Shown: positions 12,101 through 24,080, counted from the stretch's first letter. The stretch: DNA of 64,000 bases from Dactylis glomerata (GCA_007115705.1 QXEO01000143.1:8105434-8169433), one strand, 5' to 3'. Translations and numbers: made by a program. The notes: generated by a model not told the origin, from the letters alone.

Positions 12101-12471
12101 TGACAAGGGTATAGTTAATAGAGCCCGTTAGTTGAGTACCCCTGAGGCCCGATAAGCTAGGCCCAATTGTAATGATAGTCGAATACGAGTTAATACCGTA
12201 TGTCGATATTTGTAATCTGTATCGAACCCTACCCGATCCTCGAGACCTGGCCACCTATATATAGGGGCCAAGAGGGGACGGTGTAGGGCAGATTGAAAGC
12301 AAGCCAGGTTGAATACCCAAGTTTACTTTCGATATACATTTATTTCGACTAACTTTACCTTCGAGTTCATCCGACGCCCTATCTCCCCGATCCTAAGTCC
12401 TTCATCTAGGACGTTTGCCGAGTTAACCCTCGTCAATTGGCGCCGACCGTGGGGATCGTCCTTCATCTAGG
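12101..12471 (+). mobile_element. Tat-family LTR plus primer site, inserted in Tekay pol
   Basis: A full 335-bp Tat-family LTR (12101-12435, TGACAAGGG to CCTCGTCA) is followed by the 18-base primer site at 12438-12455. About 16 further bases (12456-12471) copy a stretch of the LTR's own end (TCCTTCATCTAGGA, also near 12399). Host coding sequence resumes at about 12472. No second LTR, no internal region and no clear duplication are present. The complete Tat element has different sequence after its primer site. Confidence 0.85.
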
Positions 12472-15310
12472 ATTGATCGAAGTGTGGATTTTGTCATCGA
12501 GTTGGTTCCTGGAACCGCTCCTGTTTCCCGAAGACCTTATCGTATGCCTCCAGAAGAATTGGTTGAACTAAAGAAGCAACTAGAAGAGTTAGAGGAGAAA
12601 ATTTTCATCCAACCTAGTACCTCTTCTTGGGGATGTCCTGCACTCTTTGTCAAGAAAAGGGATACCAACATTCCACGACTGGTTGTTGATTACCGGCCGC
12701 TCAATCCTGTGACAATCAAGAACAAGTATCCTCTTCCTCGAATCAATGATCTTTTTGATCAATTATCTGGTGCCACAGTGTTCTCCAAGATGGACTTAAG
12801 ATCAGGGTACCATCAAATCAAAATCAGAACTGAAGACATTCCAAAAATGGCGTTCATGACTCGTTATGGTCTTTACGAGTACACGGTCATGTCCTTTGGC
12901 CTCACCAATGCTCCAGCCACTTTTATGCGGCTCATGAACTCTGTGTTCATGGAGTATCTTGACAAGTTCGTTGTGGTCTATATTGACGATATTCTAATCT
13001 ACTCCAAGACCGAAGAAGAACATGTTGAACATCTACGTCTAGCTTTAACAAAGCTTCGTGAACATCGTCTCTATGCCAAGTTCTCTAAATGTGAGTTCTG
13101 GTTACAAGAGCTCATCTTCCTTGGTCATGTTGTCTCTGCAAATGGTGTTGCAATGATTCCAGACAAAGTTCAATCTGTTCTTGACTGGGAGACCCCTAAG
13201 TCAGCTAAGGACATCCGAAGTTTTCTTGGACTGGCTGGTTATTACCGTCGATTCATTGAAAATTTCTCCAAAATTGCCAAGCCGATGACTGATCTTCTCA
13301 AGAAGGATAAGAAGTTTGAGTGGTCAGAAAAGGCACAAGAAAGTTTCCAGGTTTTGAAAACCAAACTGACTACTGCTCCTGTGCTTGTCCTCCCAGACAC
13401 TAGCAAGGACTTTGTCGTCTTCTGTGACGCATCTCTTCAAGGGCCCGGATGTGTGTTGATGCAAAATGGCCATGTGGTTGCCTATGCCTCTCGACAGTTG
13501 AAACCGCATGAGATCAATTATCCAACTTATGATCTAGAGCTTGCAGCTGTGGTACATGCTCTTAAGCAATGGCGGCATTACTTCTTGGTAGTCGTTGCGA
13601 GTTGTACTCGGATCATCAAAGTCTGAAGTATCTTTTCACCCAACCGGATCTGAACCTCAAACAGAGAAGATGGTTGGAACTCATTAAAGATTATGATCTA
13701 GGTCTCAACTATCAACCCGGCAAAGCCAATGTCATTGCTGACGCGCTAAGTCGGAAATCCTATTGCAACAATCTCATGATCCAGCAGGATCAACCTTCTC
13801 TCCATGAGGAATTTGCACGTCTTAATCTCGAAGTCGTACCTCATGGTTTCCTTGCAAATTTAGAGGTTAAACCCTCTCTTGAAGACCAGATCAAGGATGC
13901 TCAGAAGCGTAGCTTGGGTATTTCTAAGATGAAGAAGAGCATTGCTAGCGGAAAGGCTAAATGTTTCTCCATCGATGATCATGGTGTAGTTTACTTTGGT
14001 AACCGTCTAGTTGTGCCAAAGAAACAGAAGCTAAGAGAGCTAATCCTCCAAGAAGCTCATGAGTCACCTCTCTCTATTCATCCTGGAACTACAAAGATGT
14101 ATCAGGATCTCCACCAAAGGTTCTGGTGGACCCGGATGAAATGAGAAATCGCTCATTTTGTTGCTGAATGCGATGTTTGTCGTCGTGTAAAAGCTGAACA
14201 TCAAAGACCTGCGGGCACTCTTCAACCTCTATCTATTCCCAAGTGGAAATGGGATGAGATTGGTATGGATTTTATTACTGGCCTTCCCAAAACCCAAAAG
14301 GGAAGCAATGCTATATGGGTAGTCATTGATCGCCTATCTAAGGTTGCTCACTTCCTTCCTATTCGAGAAGACATTACTGCTAGCCAATTGGCGGATCTGT
14401 ATGTCTCCCGGATAGTCAGTCTTCACGGTGTTCCAAAGAAAATCATCTCCGATCGTGGGAGCCTGTTTACCTCCAAATTCTGGGCTAGTTTTCAACAAGC
14501 TATGGGAACTCGTCTTTCCTTCAGCACGACCTATCATCCTCAAACCGGTGGTCAAACCGAAAGAGTGAATCAAATTCTTGAAGACATGCTTAGAGCCTGT
14601 GTTATATCTTTTGGCAAGAATTGGGAGAAGTGCCTTCTATTTGCTGAGTTTGCCTATAACAACAGCTTCCAGTCTAGCTTGGGCATGGCACCTTTTGAAG
14701 CTCTATATGGCAGGAAATGTCGAACTGCGCTGAATTGGTCAGAAACTGGCAAAAGACAGCTCTTTGTACCGGATATGATCAATCAAGCAGAAGAACAAGT
14801 TTGCATCATCCGAGAGCGCCTGAAAACCGCTCAATCTCGTCAAAAGAGCTACTATGATCGTCATCATCAAGATGTGAGCTATGAAGTTGGCGAGAAAGCT
14901 TATCTCCGAGTCACTCCTCTAAAAGGTGTTCACCGCTTTGGTATTAAGGGCAAATTGGCTCCTCGCTATGTTGGTCCTTCCCCATTCTCGCTAAGCGTGG
15001 AGAGCTTGCCTATCAATTGGAGCTACCTTCAACTTTTCCTAAGATCCATGATATCTTCCATGTGTCGCAACTCAAGCGTTGCTTCAAAGATCCAATCCGT
15101 GGTGTTGACCACGAGACACTTGATCTCCAAGATGATCTAACTTATCGAGAGTATCCTGTTTGTATCCTTGACGAAGCCGAGCGTAAAACTCAATTTCAAA
15201 GCATCAAGTTCCTGAAAGTTCAATGGTCTCATCACTCTGAGCAGGAAGCAACCTGGGAACGAGAAGATCATCTTCGATCTGAGTACCCTGCCTTCTTTTC
15301 TAAAACTTAG
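12472..15310 (+). pseudogene. Tekay reverse transcriptase, RNase H, integrase and chromodomain, frameshifted
   Basis: This frame should copy the element's RNA and insert the DNA. Visible parts in order: reverse transcriptase with YIDD active site (about 12980); RNase H (FCDASLQG, then ELYSDHQSLKY); and an HHCC finger (HQRFWW to CDVC, about 14110-14190). The integrase acidic triad follows (GMDF, SDRG and QTERVNQ, about 14260-14570). The C-terminal chromodomain-like segment is LKVQWSHH to TWEREDHL. Breaks: frameshift near 13587, TGA at 14142 (one step from CGA) and a frameshift near 14988. The fusion of a chromodomain to integrase marks the clade. Confidence 0.92.
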
Positions 15311-15331
15311 GAATCTCGGGATGAGATTCTT

Positions 15332-15346
15332 GCAAGGGGGTAGAGT
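15332..15346 (+). other. Polypurine tract of the Tekay element
   Basis: GCAAGGGGGTAGAGT lies directly before the 3' LTR and just after the polyprotein stop. Confidence 0.75.
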
Positions 15347-18300
15347 TGTAACATTCCAAGCTTGCTAAAGAAATAAAGTAATTTGTCATCATCATTGCAT
15401 ACATTTGTTTTGCACTTGAGGAAAATTTGAATTAAAATCAAAGAAGAAAACACTACTTTGCTTATTCTTTATCTAGATAATTGTATTCAAATGGTCTCTA
15501 AAAAAATGTCAAACAAAAATTTGTGGAGCTTCTATTAATCCTCCAAAGAGCCCCTGCCAAATTTCATAACTTTTGGACTCCATTTGAATCACCAAATCAT
15601 GCAAAACCTCTCTGTTTTAAAGTTTCCCAGAAATCTCCCAAAGCCAGGGGGTTTTCTATAAGAAGTCCGTTGTCTTCTACCTCTAGCCGGGAAGCAGCTC
15701 GGTGGTGCTGTGGAGGCCACCCGATCCACCGCCTCGCCCCCGTCGGCCGAGATCATCGCCGTCGACCGTCGCCGGCCTATAAAGGCCTTGTGCCGCCGCC
15801 AGGAACCCTAGGTTCCCCATCCTCTCCTCCTCCTCTCTCTGATTCTCTCTCTCCCGTGCACACCTGCACCCGCCGCCATGGCCGCCAGGTAGGGCCACCG
15901 TTCTACACTGCCCCTTGCCTCCCCGACGAGCTGGGAAGGTGCGCCTCGCCATCCTTTCCCTCCTAGCCGAAAGAATCGAAGCCCCTTGCCTCCAATCACC
16001 ACCGGAGTCGCCGATTCCCTCGCCAGACCTGAGCTCCACCGACGTGAAATTTGACGCCGTCCGTCCTTCTCTGGCCAAACCAAGCCCATCGGCGACCTCC
16101 TGGTGAGCCCCCGGTCCTCTTGGACCCTTTCCCCCTCCTCTTCCCAAGCCCTAGCGCCGCCACCCCTCTGGTCGCCGCCGTTACTGGCGCCAGGGAAGAA
16201 AGGTCGGGCTGGGTCTTTCACCCAGCCAACCTGGTCACCACGCCAGCTGAGGTGGCCCGGGGCCCTCCATCAGCTTCAGAGGGTCAAAGGACCCTGGGTG
16301 AAAAATGTCTGCGCGATTTATTACAATTCCAGAAGATTTCAGAAATATCTCAAACCTTGTAAAATTCATATCTATTGATCAGTTAATCAGAAAAAGGTGT
16401 ATGACCTATCAAAATGTTCAGAAAAACATGATCTACATTTTAGTATCAAATTCATGCATTGTTAATCTTCTTGAACCCTATCCAAAAGTAGAAGAACTAA
16501 TCATACCCCTTTAATTTGAATTAGGGTTCGTCGGAGTGCAAACCCTAGAGCATCCAAACCCCTCTCAATTTGATCTTCATATCTTAGGGTTTATTTTGTG
16601 CATTCTAAACATGTCATATCATCATGCTTGATTGTGCATCGATGCATGTGTTAATTGTGTTCTCCCTTTCCAGTATTTGGTTCTTAGCGATAGGAACCGA
16701 GCCCGAGTTCGAGCTGAACACCGCTAAAGATCTGTACCCGTCCACTGAAGGACAAGGCAAGCATCATATCTGAACCTATGATTTCAAAGTATTTTAAGCT
16801 CTGCTATTTATCGCATACGATTCAAATGTCTTTTATCGGAAGTTAGGGTTATCCTATCTGATGCATGTTCCATCTTTGTCGCCTAAATTACCTGATCCAC
16901 TGCTCCCAGCATGACTAGGTTTCGCTTGTGTGCATTGCTAGAGCCTTTATATCTGTTATGCTTAGCCATGCTTAGTTGGTAAACTCTGATCCATCCGGTT
17001 GATGAATCCAAGCTGTGAATGAACCTAGTATGACAGGATGTCGTGATATGATCAGTGACGTTTGTTGAAACATGCTTAAAGGCTTGGATGAGCCGCCACA
17101 TTGGGATGTGGTTATTTGACTCATTCTTGCCGACTCTAGGACCCGAGTTCTCGCATCTTGAACCAAGACCGAGCGTACAACCACACGAGACACTATAATG
17201 GCACCCTCTCGACTAACTAACTTGCCTAGTCTGTTCCATGAGTCACCTAGATCGGGATTTCCATTTGGCATACGCATTGAAAAGGTTTTGAAAAGAGATG
17301 GTGGAGGAGGTGCATCATATAGGAATGTGGCAGGGGTTGAGAAAGGCACGGCCTTCGTAATCTTGGTCCCTGTTCACAACCTTAAGGACCGACTTCGGGA
17401 CTTGACCCGTTACAGCGGAACAATCCTTAGGGTGTGACTCATGGTTTGGACGAAAGTAAGGTAAAGGTCGTGGTCAACCACCCTCTGCCGGCTTTCCAAG
17501 GAGAAAGCTGTAACATTGGCATTAAGAATCGGTTGGCACGTGTGGGTAAAGTTGTACACCCCTGCAGGGTTAAATCTTTTTGAAAAGTCATGTCCACGGT
17601 TACGGACAACTTGGGAATGGATTCTGTGATCATAGACAACTTTAACCGAATGGTAAAACTTGGCAACTTAAACTGTGAATAGGATTACTTCCTCGGGGTG
17701 ATAGAGGGGGTGATCCTAGTTGATAGGTTCAGGTGAAGATGATTCAGTGGATATCTTATGGTGATCAGTAGAGCTGGTATCGCTCTCTCCCCTATTTAAA
17801 ATGATCTGAGTAGACGAGCTTCTATTCTTATCTGTCTTGCAAATAAAACTTGCTTTATGCAAAGAAACTCCAAAGAAAGCCTTTCTAACCAAGCATTTAG
17901 CTAATAGGTAGCTAATAGGTTAGTAAGTCTTGCTGAGTACCTTAAGTACTCACCCTTGCCTCGTTGTTGTTTTTCTACAGAGGAAGTTGCTCCAGCTGAA
18001 GGTGGTTTCTACGTTGACATCGACGAGTAGTTGGGAGTTCCCAGGCAGCAGCCTGAGACTTAAGGGTTAGGCGTCGCTTTATGTTGAAGGCCTCTTAGGC
18101 CATTTGCCATCTTGTTATGTAGCATAACATAATTTGCTTTCCGTTGCTTGTTGTAATGTTGGGTCAGTGACCTCTGCGTGTAATAATTTGGATCTTTACT
18201 CTGCTAAGAGTTTGAACTACTAATGCTTTGAGTCGTAGAGTCACTGTTGTGTTACCAGTTGTGGTTACCCATCTCGTGCATGATGCGTGTATGTTTATAA

Positions 18301-18517
18301 AGTGCATGAGAGGGGTTTAAGGCTCTCGAGCTCTCTGTTATACAGTCTTGGTTATGATTAGTTTCACGGCGCTTCGAGATGTGTAGAGCCGATGGTTTAA
18401 TTCCGGCCTGCCTGCCGATGGTGTTCCGGCCTGGGACTGGTAACCCCAGTATCACTCGTTGCTAGCGTGACTAATACACATAACATCTCTGTATAGCTTA
18501 GATCCCGGGTCCCGACA
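15347..18517 (+). repeat. 3' LTR of the Tekay element
   Basis: It is the direct-repeat partner of 6723-9894 and ends CCCGACA before the CGGGA duplication. Single-base differences from the 5' LTR are scattered, and densest in the GC-rich part near the TATA box (15778-15784). Confidence 0.95.
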
Positions 18518-18522
18518 CGGGA

Positions 18523-18670
18523 GCACTGCATCTGCATGTGCATCCGCGTAACCGACTAAGAGAACTGCCATGGCTAAGGATAAGGCGCAGACAGATGGGC
18601 CCGACCAGAGGCATTCAGTTGGAGCAACGAGAGCTGCCCTATTCCTAGGGAGCTTAGATATCTTAGAAGA
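18523..18670. repeat. Tandem duplication copy 1, right part
   Basis: It continues copy 1 after the Tekay insertion and matches 19212-19360 with one or two base changes. It ends CTTAGAAGA at the junction with copy 2. Confidence 0.9.
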
Positions 18671-19360
18671 TGCTTCGATCCATGGAATCTAATTCCTCTG
18701 AATGAATGGTCAAGTGTCTGAAGACACTTTTTGTTGCTCTGTTTTGCTGAGATAAGTATCTGAAGATTTCAGGACAAGATCCTACTGCCACCTAGTAACT
18801 CAGGGGTTACGGCGTGGCATTGACTAGATAAGAAAAAGCACCGTGGAGAGGGGAGGAATGTTGGCCATTGGTCTCAGGAGAGAGGTGAGGACGGCGTCCC
18901 GCGGCGATAAATCTACACCGGACACTGAAGCTCGGGATGCAGGCGCGCCGATCGCCGGAGCTCCGTCGAGTCGGCCCGTTCATGCACTGAAGAGGGAGAT
19001 GAGATGGGAGGGAGAGAGAGAATCGCTAGGAGAGAGGGACGTCGGGGCGGGAGACAGCCGGCGACGTGCCTAGCCGGGGGAGGAGCAGGGGAGCCGGAAG
19101 TCACTGCGCCACCGCCACAACTAGGTATAGCGCTGGGGAGACATGGGCCTGGCGAAAATGGAGACAACGGTCTTTGTCTCTACTCTCTACTCGAACGGTT
19201 ACGCAGCCGGGAGCACTGCATCTGCATGTGCATCCGCGTAACCGACTAAGAGAACCGCCATGGCTAAGGATAAGGCGCAGACAGATGGGCCCGACCAGAG
19301 GCATTCAGTTGGAGCAACGAGAGCTGTCCTATTCCTAGGGAGCTTAGATATCTTAGAAGA
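18671..19360. repeat. Tandem duplication copy 2 (690 bp, uninterrupted)
   Basis: It starts TGCTTCGATCC right after the end of copy 1 and repeats that copy without either insertion. Near 19024-19035 it shows the empty site of the solo LTR, and near 19207-19215 the empty site of the Tekay element. No gene is recognised; the GC-rich open frames are not conserved as frames between the copies. Confidence 0.9.
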
Positions 19361-19610
19361 TAACGGCCGGTGTCAGTCGATCATCAAGAAATAAGGAACG
19401 TATTAAAGCCAAGAGCGTACGTCAGCTCGGCATCGCGCATTCGTGCATCCTCCTCGCATCTCAAACCAAGAGCCGTGCATGCTTCTTCTGATCATGCCTG
19501 CGGCGCCAATCCTCTCGAGACGGTGGGGAGCGAGCAGACCACGCGCATGGCACACCGCGCCTGCCTGAAAGGACGAGGACGAGGACGCGCGGTGCACGGC
19601 ATGCGCCTCG

Positions 19611-19741
19611 GTGCCACAGGCCGTGGGGCTCTCCGACATCACCTGCGCGACCCTCTTCCCCGGCCAGTGGGTCTGCGTCGCTGGCGACACCATTGCCGGA
19701 GCAGAGCTGTCCAGCGATCCAGGCATGAATATCATGCCACG
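19611..19741 (+). pseudogene. Possible remnant of a LysM-type small protein gene
   Basis: One frame reads CATLFPGQWVCVAGD. It resembles the end of the carbohydrate-binding LysM fold in small grass proteins (an NC..LFPGQWVCV pattern). Neither the upstream GDTC motif nor an intact start is seen, and stops lie just upstream in frame. If the resemblance holds, it is a fragment. It could also be chance in GC-rich DNA. Confidence 0.3.
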
Positions 19742-19762
19742 GCAACCTGTGCGTAGTGAGTA

Positions 19763-19922
19763 CTCCACTCACTTTATAAATATAAGATGTTTTAGCTTTG
19801 TAAAGCATATGTATTTAGATAAGTCTTAGTGTATATATATTTGAGTGAATCTACACACTAAAAAAGTCTAGATATATTTACTTTATAAAACTAAAATATC
19901 TTATATTTCTAAACAAAGGAAG
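19763..19922. mobile_element. Stowaway-like MITE, 160 bp
   Basis: It is flanked by TA on both sides (19761-19762 and 19923-19924). The halves are complementary, with ATAAGATGTTTTAGCTTTGT on the left and its near-reverse on the right. Its ends are decayed forms of the CTCCCTCCG / CGGAGGGAG Stowaway termini. It is related to the partial MITE at 27880-28016. Confidence 0.8.
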
Positions 19923-20767
19923 TACTACTATCTGTGCAGCTTAAGCCACATTCCGAATAATGCACGAGTGTACTACCAGCTGTTAAACCAGGAGCTAGCG
20001 CGTGTCAGCTCCCGATGGCGCATTCGTACATGCTCCCCACTCCGACCGAGAAGCTAGCGTGCACCGATCATCTTGGCTGGTCATCGCCTCCACTCATAAT
20101 GCATGATTTTTTCTTTTTCTTTTTTTTGAATGGGAAAGGCCCCGAAGGGCCTGGAAACTGCATTAACTGAGCGGTGGGTGCAAGCTTACATTGAGGGACC
20201 CAAAGAAAATGAAAAATACAATCCGGTCCTCAGACTTAGCAGCTAAGGCCCTACAAGAAAACCTGAAAACACGATCAGGTCCTTCAACAACACCGCCGGT
20301 CGTCGGTGACCTCAAAGCCCGGGCACCAACGCCACCATCGGGGACAAAACCACTTGGGGTGACGCCGACGTTGATTCCCTCGCCGAAGTCGAAGATCCTC
20401 CACGACTAGAGGAAGAAGCTCGGAACAATCCGAGCGTGGAGCAGCTCCCAAAGCCCAGGATAGCGGCGACACCATTGCGGCCGCTTGGATGCTCCACCTT
20501 GCACAGTTTCCGAAGGACGAAGATGAGCAGCATCCTTCACTTCTCGCAGAGCCACCATAAGCAGAGCAGGTACAGACACCCTCCCTTGTAGCGCAGCGCC
20601 ACCATGGCCGCTTGACAGGAGAGAGAGCCACGAATCCTGTAGATCTTGGAGCTCTGCACCAACAGCCCCCACAAGCGGAGGGCAGACCCGACAACTTGAT
20701 GAAGCAGAGGACGGCGTGCTGCTCCTCCACTCCCCCTCACTGCCACGGCAGGATGGGAGCAGCTTCA

Positions 20768-22350
20768 TGTCGGGGATATAACCCCGGGTATACCAAAGTA
20801 CCCCTATTTATAAACTTATATACGTTGTATAGCTATTTTATATATGCAGGAATATTGAAGAACAAGCAAACAGCAGCCTGGGCCGGATTAACCAAGCCCA
20901 GGCCGGATTATACTGTAGCTGGGCCGGATTATAAGTCTCCTGGCCGGATTATTAAGGCCCAGGCCGGATTATATCTATTCAGCCCGGAATATAGCAGGCC
21001 AGGCCGGATTAAAGTGCCACTGGGCCGGCACAAGGCGTAGCCCCGGCCAGGCCGGCATTTCCTTCCCCGGCTGGGCCGGCGTCGCCCCTTCCCGGCCAGG
21101 TCGCGCCCCTCCTCCGGCTGGACCGGTCGGCCTCTCTCCTCCCCCGGCTCGGCCCGCCTCCAGGCTCTCCCGGCTGGGCCGGCGCGGCCACGTCTCCTGG
21201 CTGGGCCGGAGCGGAGCCCCGTCTCCCGCCTGGGCCCTGGCCGCTTATCCGGGTGGGCTGGCGTCCCGCCCCTGTCCCGGCTGGGCCGGCGCGTCGCCCC
21301 CGGCTGGGCCGGCTTCTTCTGCAGGCCGGGATTCTCCGCCGAGACATCACCCGGGTGGGCTTCCCTTCCTTCCCCGGCTGGGCCGGTGTGCCCAGGCCGG
21401 GATCCTCTGCCAGGCTGCCACTCCCAAGGGCCGGGGCAGCTCCCCAGGCCGGAATTAGAGCAGGCCGGGATCCCCAGGTAGGCCGGATTCATTTAATCCG
21501 GCTGGGCCGCTCCCTGTGCACTGTTCCGGCTGGGCCAGGCCGGGATTCCCTGGCCCAGGCCGGATTACTCCTCCTCAGGGCCGAGATTTACCCCTCCGGG
21601 ACTTATTCCTCGTCTGGCATCAACTCCAGCGCATCGTGCCAGTCCTGGGACGCCTCCAGGCTCGGACTGGCACATCCTCCGCCATCATATGCTGGTCTTG
21701 GGACGCCCCTTGGCTCAGACCAGCATATCCATCCTCTCCTAGTCAGTCTTATCCTCAGGAGGAGGATAAGACCGATGACATGGTGATCCTGAAGACAGAC
21801 GCTAGAAGACGAAGGCCAAGTACTCCAAGTACAGACATCGATGGGACTAGCCCATGACCGTGACGCAGCGCACAGTACCGAGGACGGTACTGTGCTGATG
21901 CAGGCTATAGTGTGACAAGACCCCAGTAGTCATCTCAGCTACAGTGCATGTATAGTGTATTGTGGGGCATCCCTTGTCCCCTGGGCTCCCTATATAAGGG
22001 GCACCAGGGGGATCGATCACCCCAAGCCTCCAGAGGAGGCTCATTCTCTCTCGCTCCATGGGAGCTCTCTAGCACTAGCTGTTTAGCTCCTGCCCAGTGC
22101 AGCCTCATATAGGCAAGATACACAGCTCAAGGAGCACCATTGTAGCTCTCATGTGAAGCTCATATAGATCAGACATGCAGGAGTAGGGGTGTTACCTCCT
22201 CACGAGGGCCCCGAACCTGGGTAGCTCGATGTGTTAGCAGTGAGTTCTGTGCTCGGTCTCTACCGAGTCATCCCTCTCCCGGATCCACCAGCGTACAGTC
22301 GGCCCCCATTTAAGCCATCCTATGGCATATGTTGTTTCACCACGACGACA
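20768..22350 (+). repeat. 5' LTR of the repeat-built element
   Basis: It begins TGTCGGGGATATAACC and ends CACGACGACA. The first ~270 bases repeat GGCCGGATTA units, and the next ~500 bases are dense in GGCTGGGCCGG. Long open frames there, on both strands, come from base composition. A TATA box lies at 21991. Confidence 0.95.
21991..21997 (+). promoter_or_regulatory. TATA box of the repeat-built element
   Basis: TATATAA lies between CTCCC and GGGGCACC, about 360 bases before the LTR end. It is repeated in the 3' LTR at 26611-26617. Confidence 0.55.
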
Positions 22351-22352
22351 TT

Positions 22353-22370
22353 TGGCGCCCACCGTGGGGC
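22353..22370 (+). other. tRNA-Lys primer-binding site
   Basis: TGGCGCCCACCGTGGGGC is a full match to the complement of the plant tRNA-Lys 3' end and begins three bases after the 5' LTR. Confidence 0.9.
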
Positions 22371-22556
22371 TAATCAGGCGCTGGTAGGAGTACATCCGGA
22401 CGGGATCTTCTTCATCTGCTCGGGGGCTCGACATCAGCAACGCCTCCGAGCACAGCAGGTCTTCTTCAACTCCCGGGCTGACCTCAACTCGCCCGGGCCA
22501 GCATACGGCTGTCCCGGATCTACATCGGCATCTCCGGGCCGGCACTCGGCTTCCTC

Positions 22557-22846
22557 CGGCCAGCATATCCTGTGTCCCGGCCAGCATATCCTGAGTCCCG
22601 GCCAGCATATCCTGTGTCCCGGCCAGCATATCCTGAGTCCCGGCCAGCATATCCTGAGTCCCGGCCAGCATATCCTGTGTCCCGGCCAGCATATCCTGAG
22701 TCCCGGCCAGCATATCCTGTGTCCTTGCCAGCATATCCTGTGTCCCGGCCAGCATATCCTGTGTCCTGGCCAGCATATCCTGCGTTCTGGCCAGCATATC
22801 CTGTGTTCTGGCCAGCATATCTTGTGTCTCGGCCGGCATATTCTAT
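22557..22846 (+). repeat. 21-bp minisatellite, about 14 units
   Basis: Units of the form CGGCCAGCATATCCTGTGTCC (alternating TGTGTC and TGAGTC) run head to tail. They grow more diverged towards the right, where CCGG becomes CTGG. Open frames across the array on both strands follow from the 21-bp period. There are no unique spacers, so it is not a CRISPR array. Confidence 0.93.
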
Positions 22847-24080
22847 GTTTGTCGTACCAGGGACAGTTCCGCCTTCGCCTCGAGCATCTGCTGGTATTTC
22901 AAACTTCTTCAACGGTGCAAGTAAGTATTTATGCTGGTTCACTCCATATCCTGGTCAGCTTAATAGAAAAAATAGCTCGGGGGCTAGGCTAAAGCCCAGC
23001 AAGTTGCTTCTCAAGTACTGTACCAGTATATATTAGTTTGCATGCTAGCATATCAGCTTCTTAGTTTCCTCCTGTATGTCTGTTTATATGCCAAATTGCT
23101 ACATATGCCTGCTACAGATAGTATCCTTAGTATCAGTTTATATGTCTGTAGTCTTATGCAAAGTTTCATCTGGGCATGTTATATGCCGGTTTTATATGCC
23201 AACAGCAAGATGCTATGTCAAGTTGTATGTCTTTGTATGTGTCAACCAGTATATCTGCTACAGTGCTAGAATCAGTTTGCCAGTTAACATCTCAAGTTCA
23301 GTATCTACTTATATGCCAAATGCTTTATCCCATATGCTATGTGTTATATGCCGGTTGTCATATGCCAAGGCTCGTATGCCAGTTTTTATATGTTGAATGC
23401 CATGTGCTAGTTATTACATGTTTACAGACAGATCAGTTATATGCCTATCTCAGTACCAGTTTCCGCATGCGCTATCACAGATCTCGTATGCCAGTTACAG
23501 TATACTAGCATTTATATACCGGCACATGAGTGCCAAATATCTGTTGTAGGATGCCAAGTTTGCTTATATGCCAGTTACAGTATAGTTGCATTTGTATGCC
23601 GGCACATGAGTGCCTAGTTCTTCCTTGTGAGTTACCAATTTAGCATGTATGTCAAACTGCTATATCTCAGTCTGTATGCCAAGTGCTTTGTTTCAAGAGT
23701 TGTGTACCGAGTGCAATGGGCTATATGCCAAACTCCATATGCTAGATTGCAATATGCCAAATGCTATGACCATCGCTATGTCTTTTAGAATGACTACAGA
23801 ACAGGTTGGATATTTCATCATATATACCGGCTGTGACTCTCCATATTGCCATTACAAGAAGAAATTGCTATTATACCACCAGAGCTTCAGTTTATATCTC
23901 AGTGTCTCAAGCATATCAGTATACCGGCATATGTTATATTTTGTATCCTGGCCGGCATATTTTATGTCCCAGCCAGCATATCTTTATATCCTGGCCAGCA
24001 TATCTCAAAGTCTCAGGTCTCAGGTATTTCAGTTTGTTAGTACATCAGGTTATTAAGTGATATCTTGAGTCATATGTGTT
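22847..24080 (+). other. Diverged repeat-derived spacer of the repeat-built element
   Basis: It is AT-rich and non-coding, and scattered with TATGCCAGTT and TATGCCAAATGC-like motifs that look like decayed array units. Better preserved GGCCAGCATATC units reappear at 23950-24005. No gene is seen. Confidence 0.6.

Larger units (their letters stand above)
6723..18517 (+). mobile_element. Tekay/Del-type chromovirus (Ty3/Gypsy), 11.8 kb, inactive
   Basis: LTRs of 3172 and 3171 bp start TGTAACATTCC and end CCCGACA. CGGGA duplications flank the element (6718-6722 and 18518-18522), and the empty site survives in duplication copy 2 near 19207. An initiator-Met primer site, a Gag-protease-polymerase frame and a terminal chromodomain-like segment place it in the Tekay clade. 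The LTRs differ by a few per cent by eye. The coding region has amber stops, two frameshifts and an LTR insertion. The leader at 9918-10511 holds no other gene. Confidence 0.95.
19361..20097. other. Host DNA with a possible gene remnant and a MITE
   Basis: GC-rich at 19380-19740, then a Stowaway-like MITE (19763-19922), then about 175 bases with nothing recognised. It ends at the duplication flanking a non-LTR retroposon (20098-20107). Confidence 0.5.

Noticed and set aside
20929..21786. Long Pro/Gly/Arg-rich open frames in the GC-rich LTR, repeated at 25549-26406
   Set aside because: They arise on both strands from GGCCGG repeats, show no domain, and sit in LTR sequence carried twice.
22557..22846. 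CRISPR-like array of 21-bp units
   Set aside because: Units are contiguous with no unique spacers and no cas genes, and the DNA is plant nuclear; it is a minisatellite inside an LTR retrotransposon.
22234..22992. 200-250 codon frames reading repeated SRPAYPV, GYAGRD or DMLAGTQ peptides
   Set aside because: The 21-bp period keeps several frames open at once on both strands; no start context or function.
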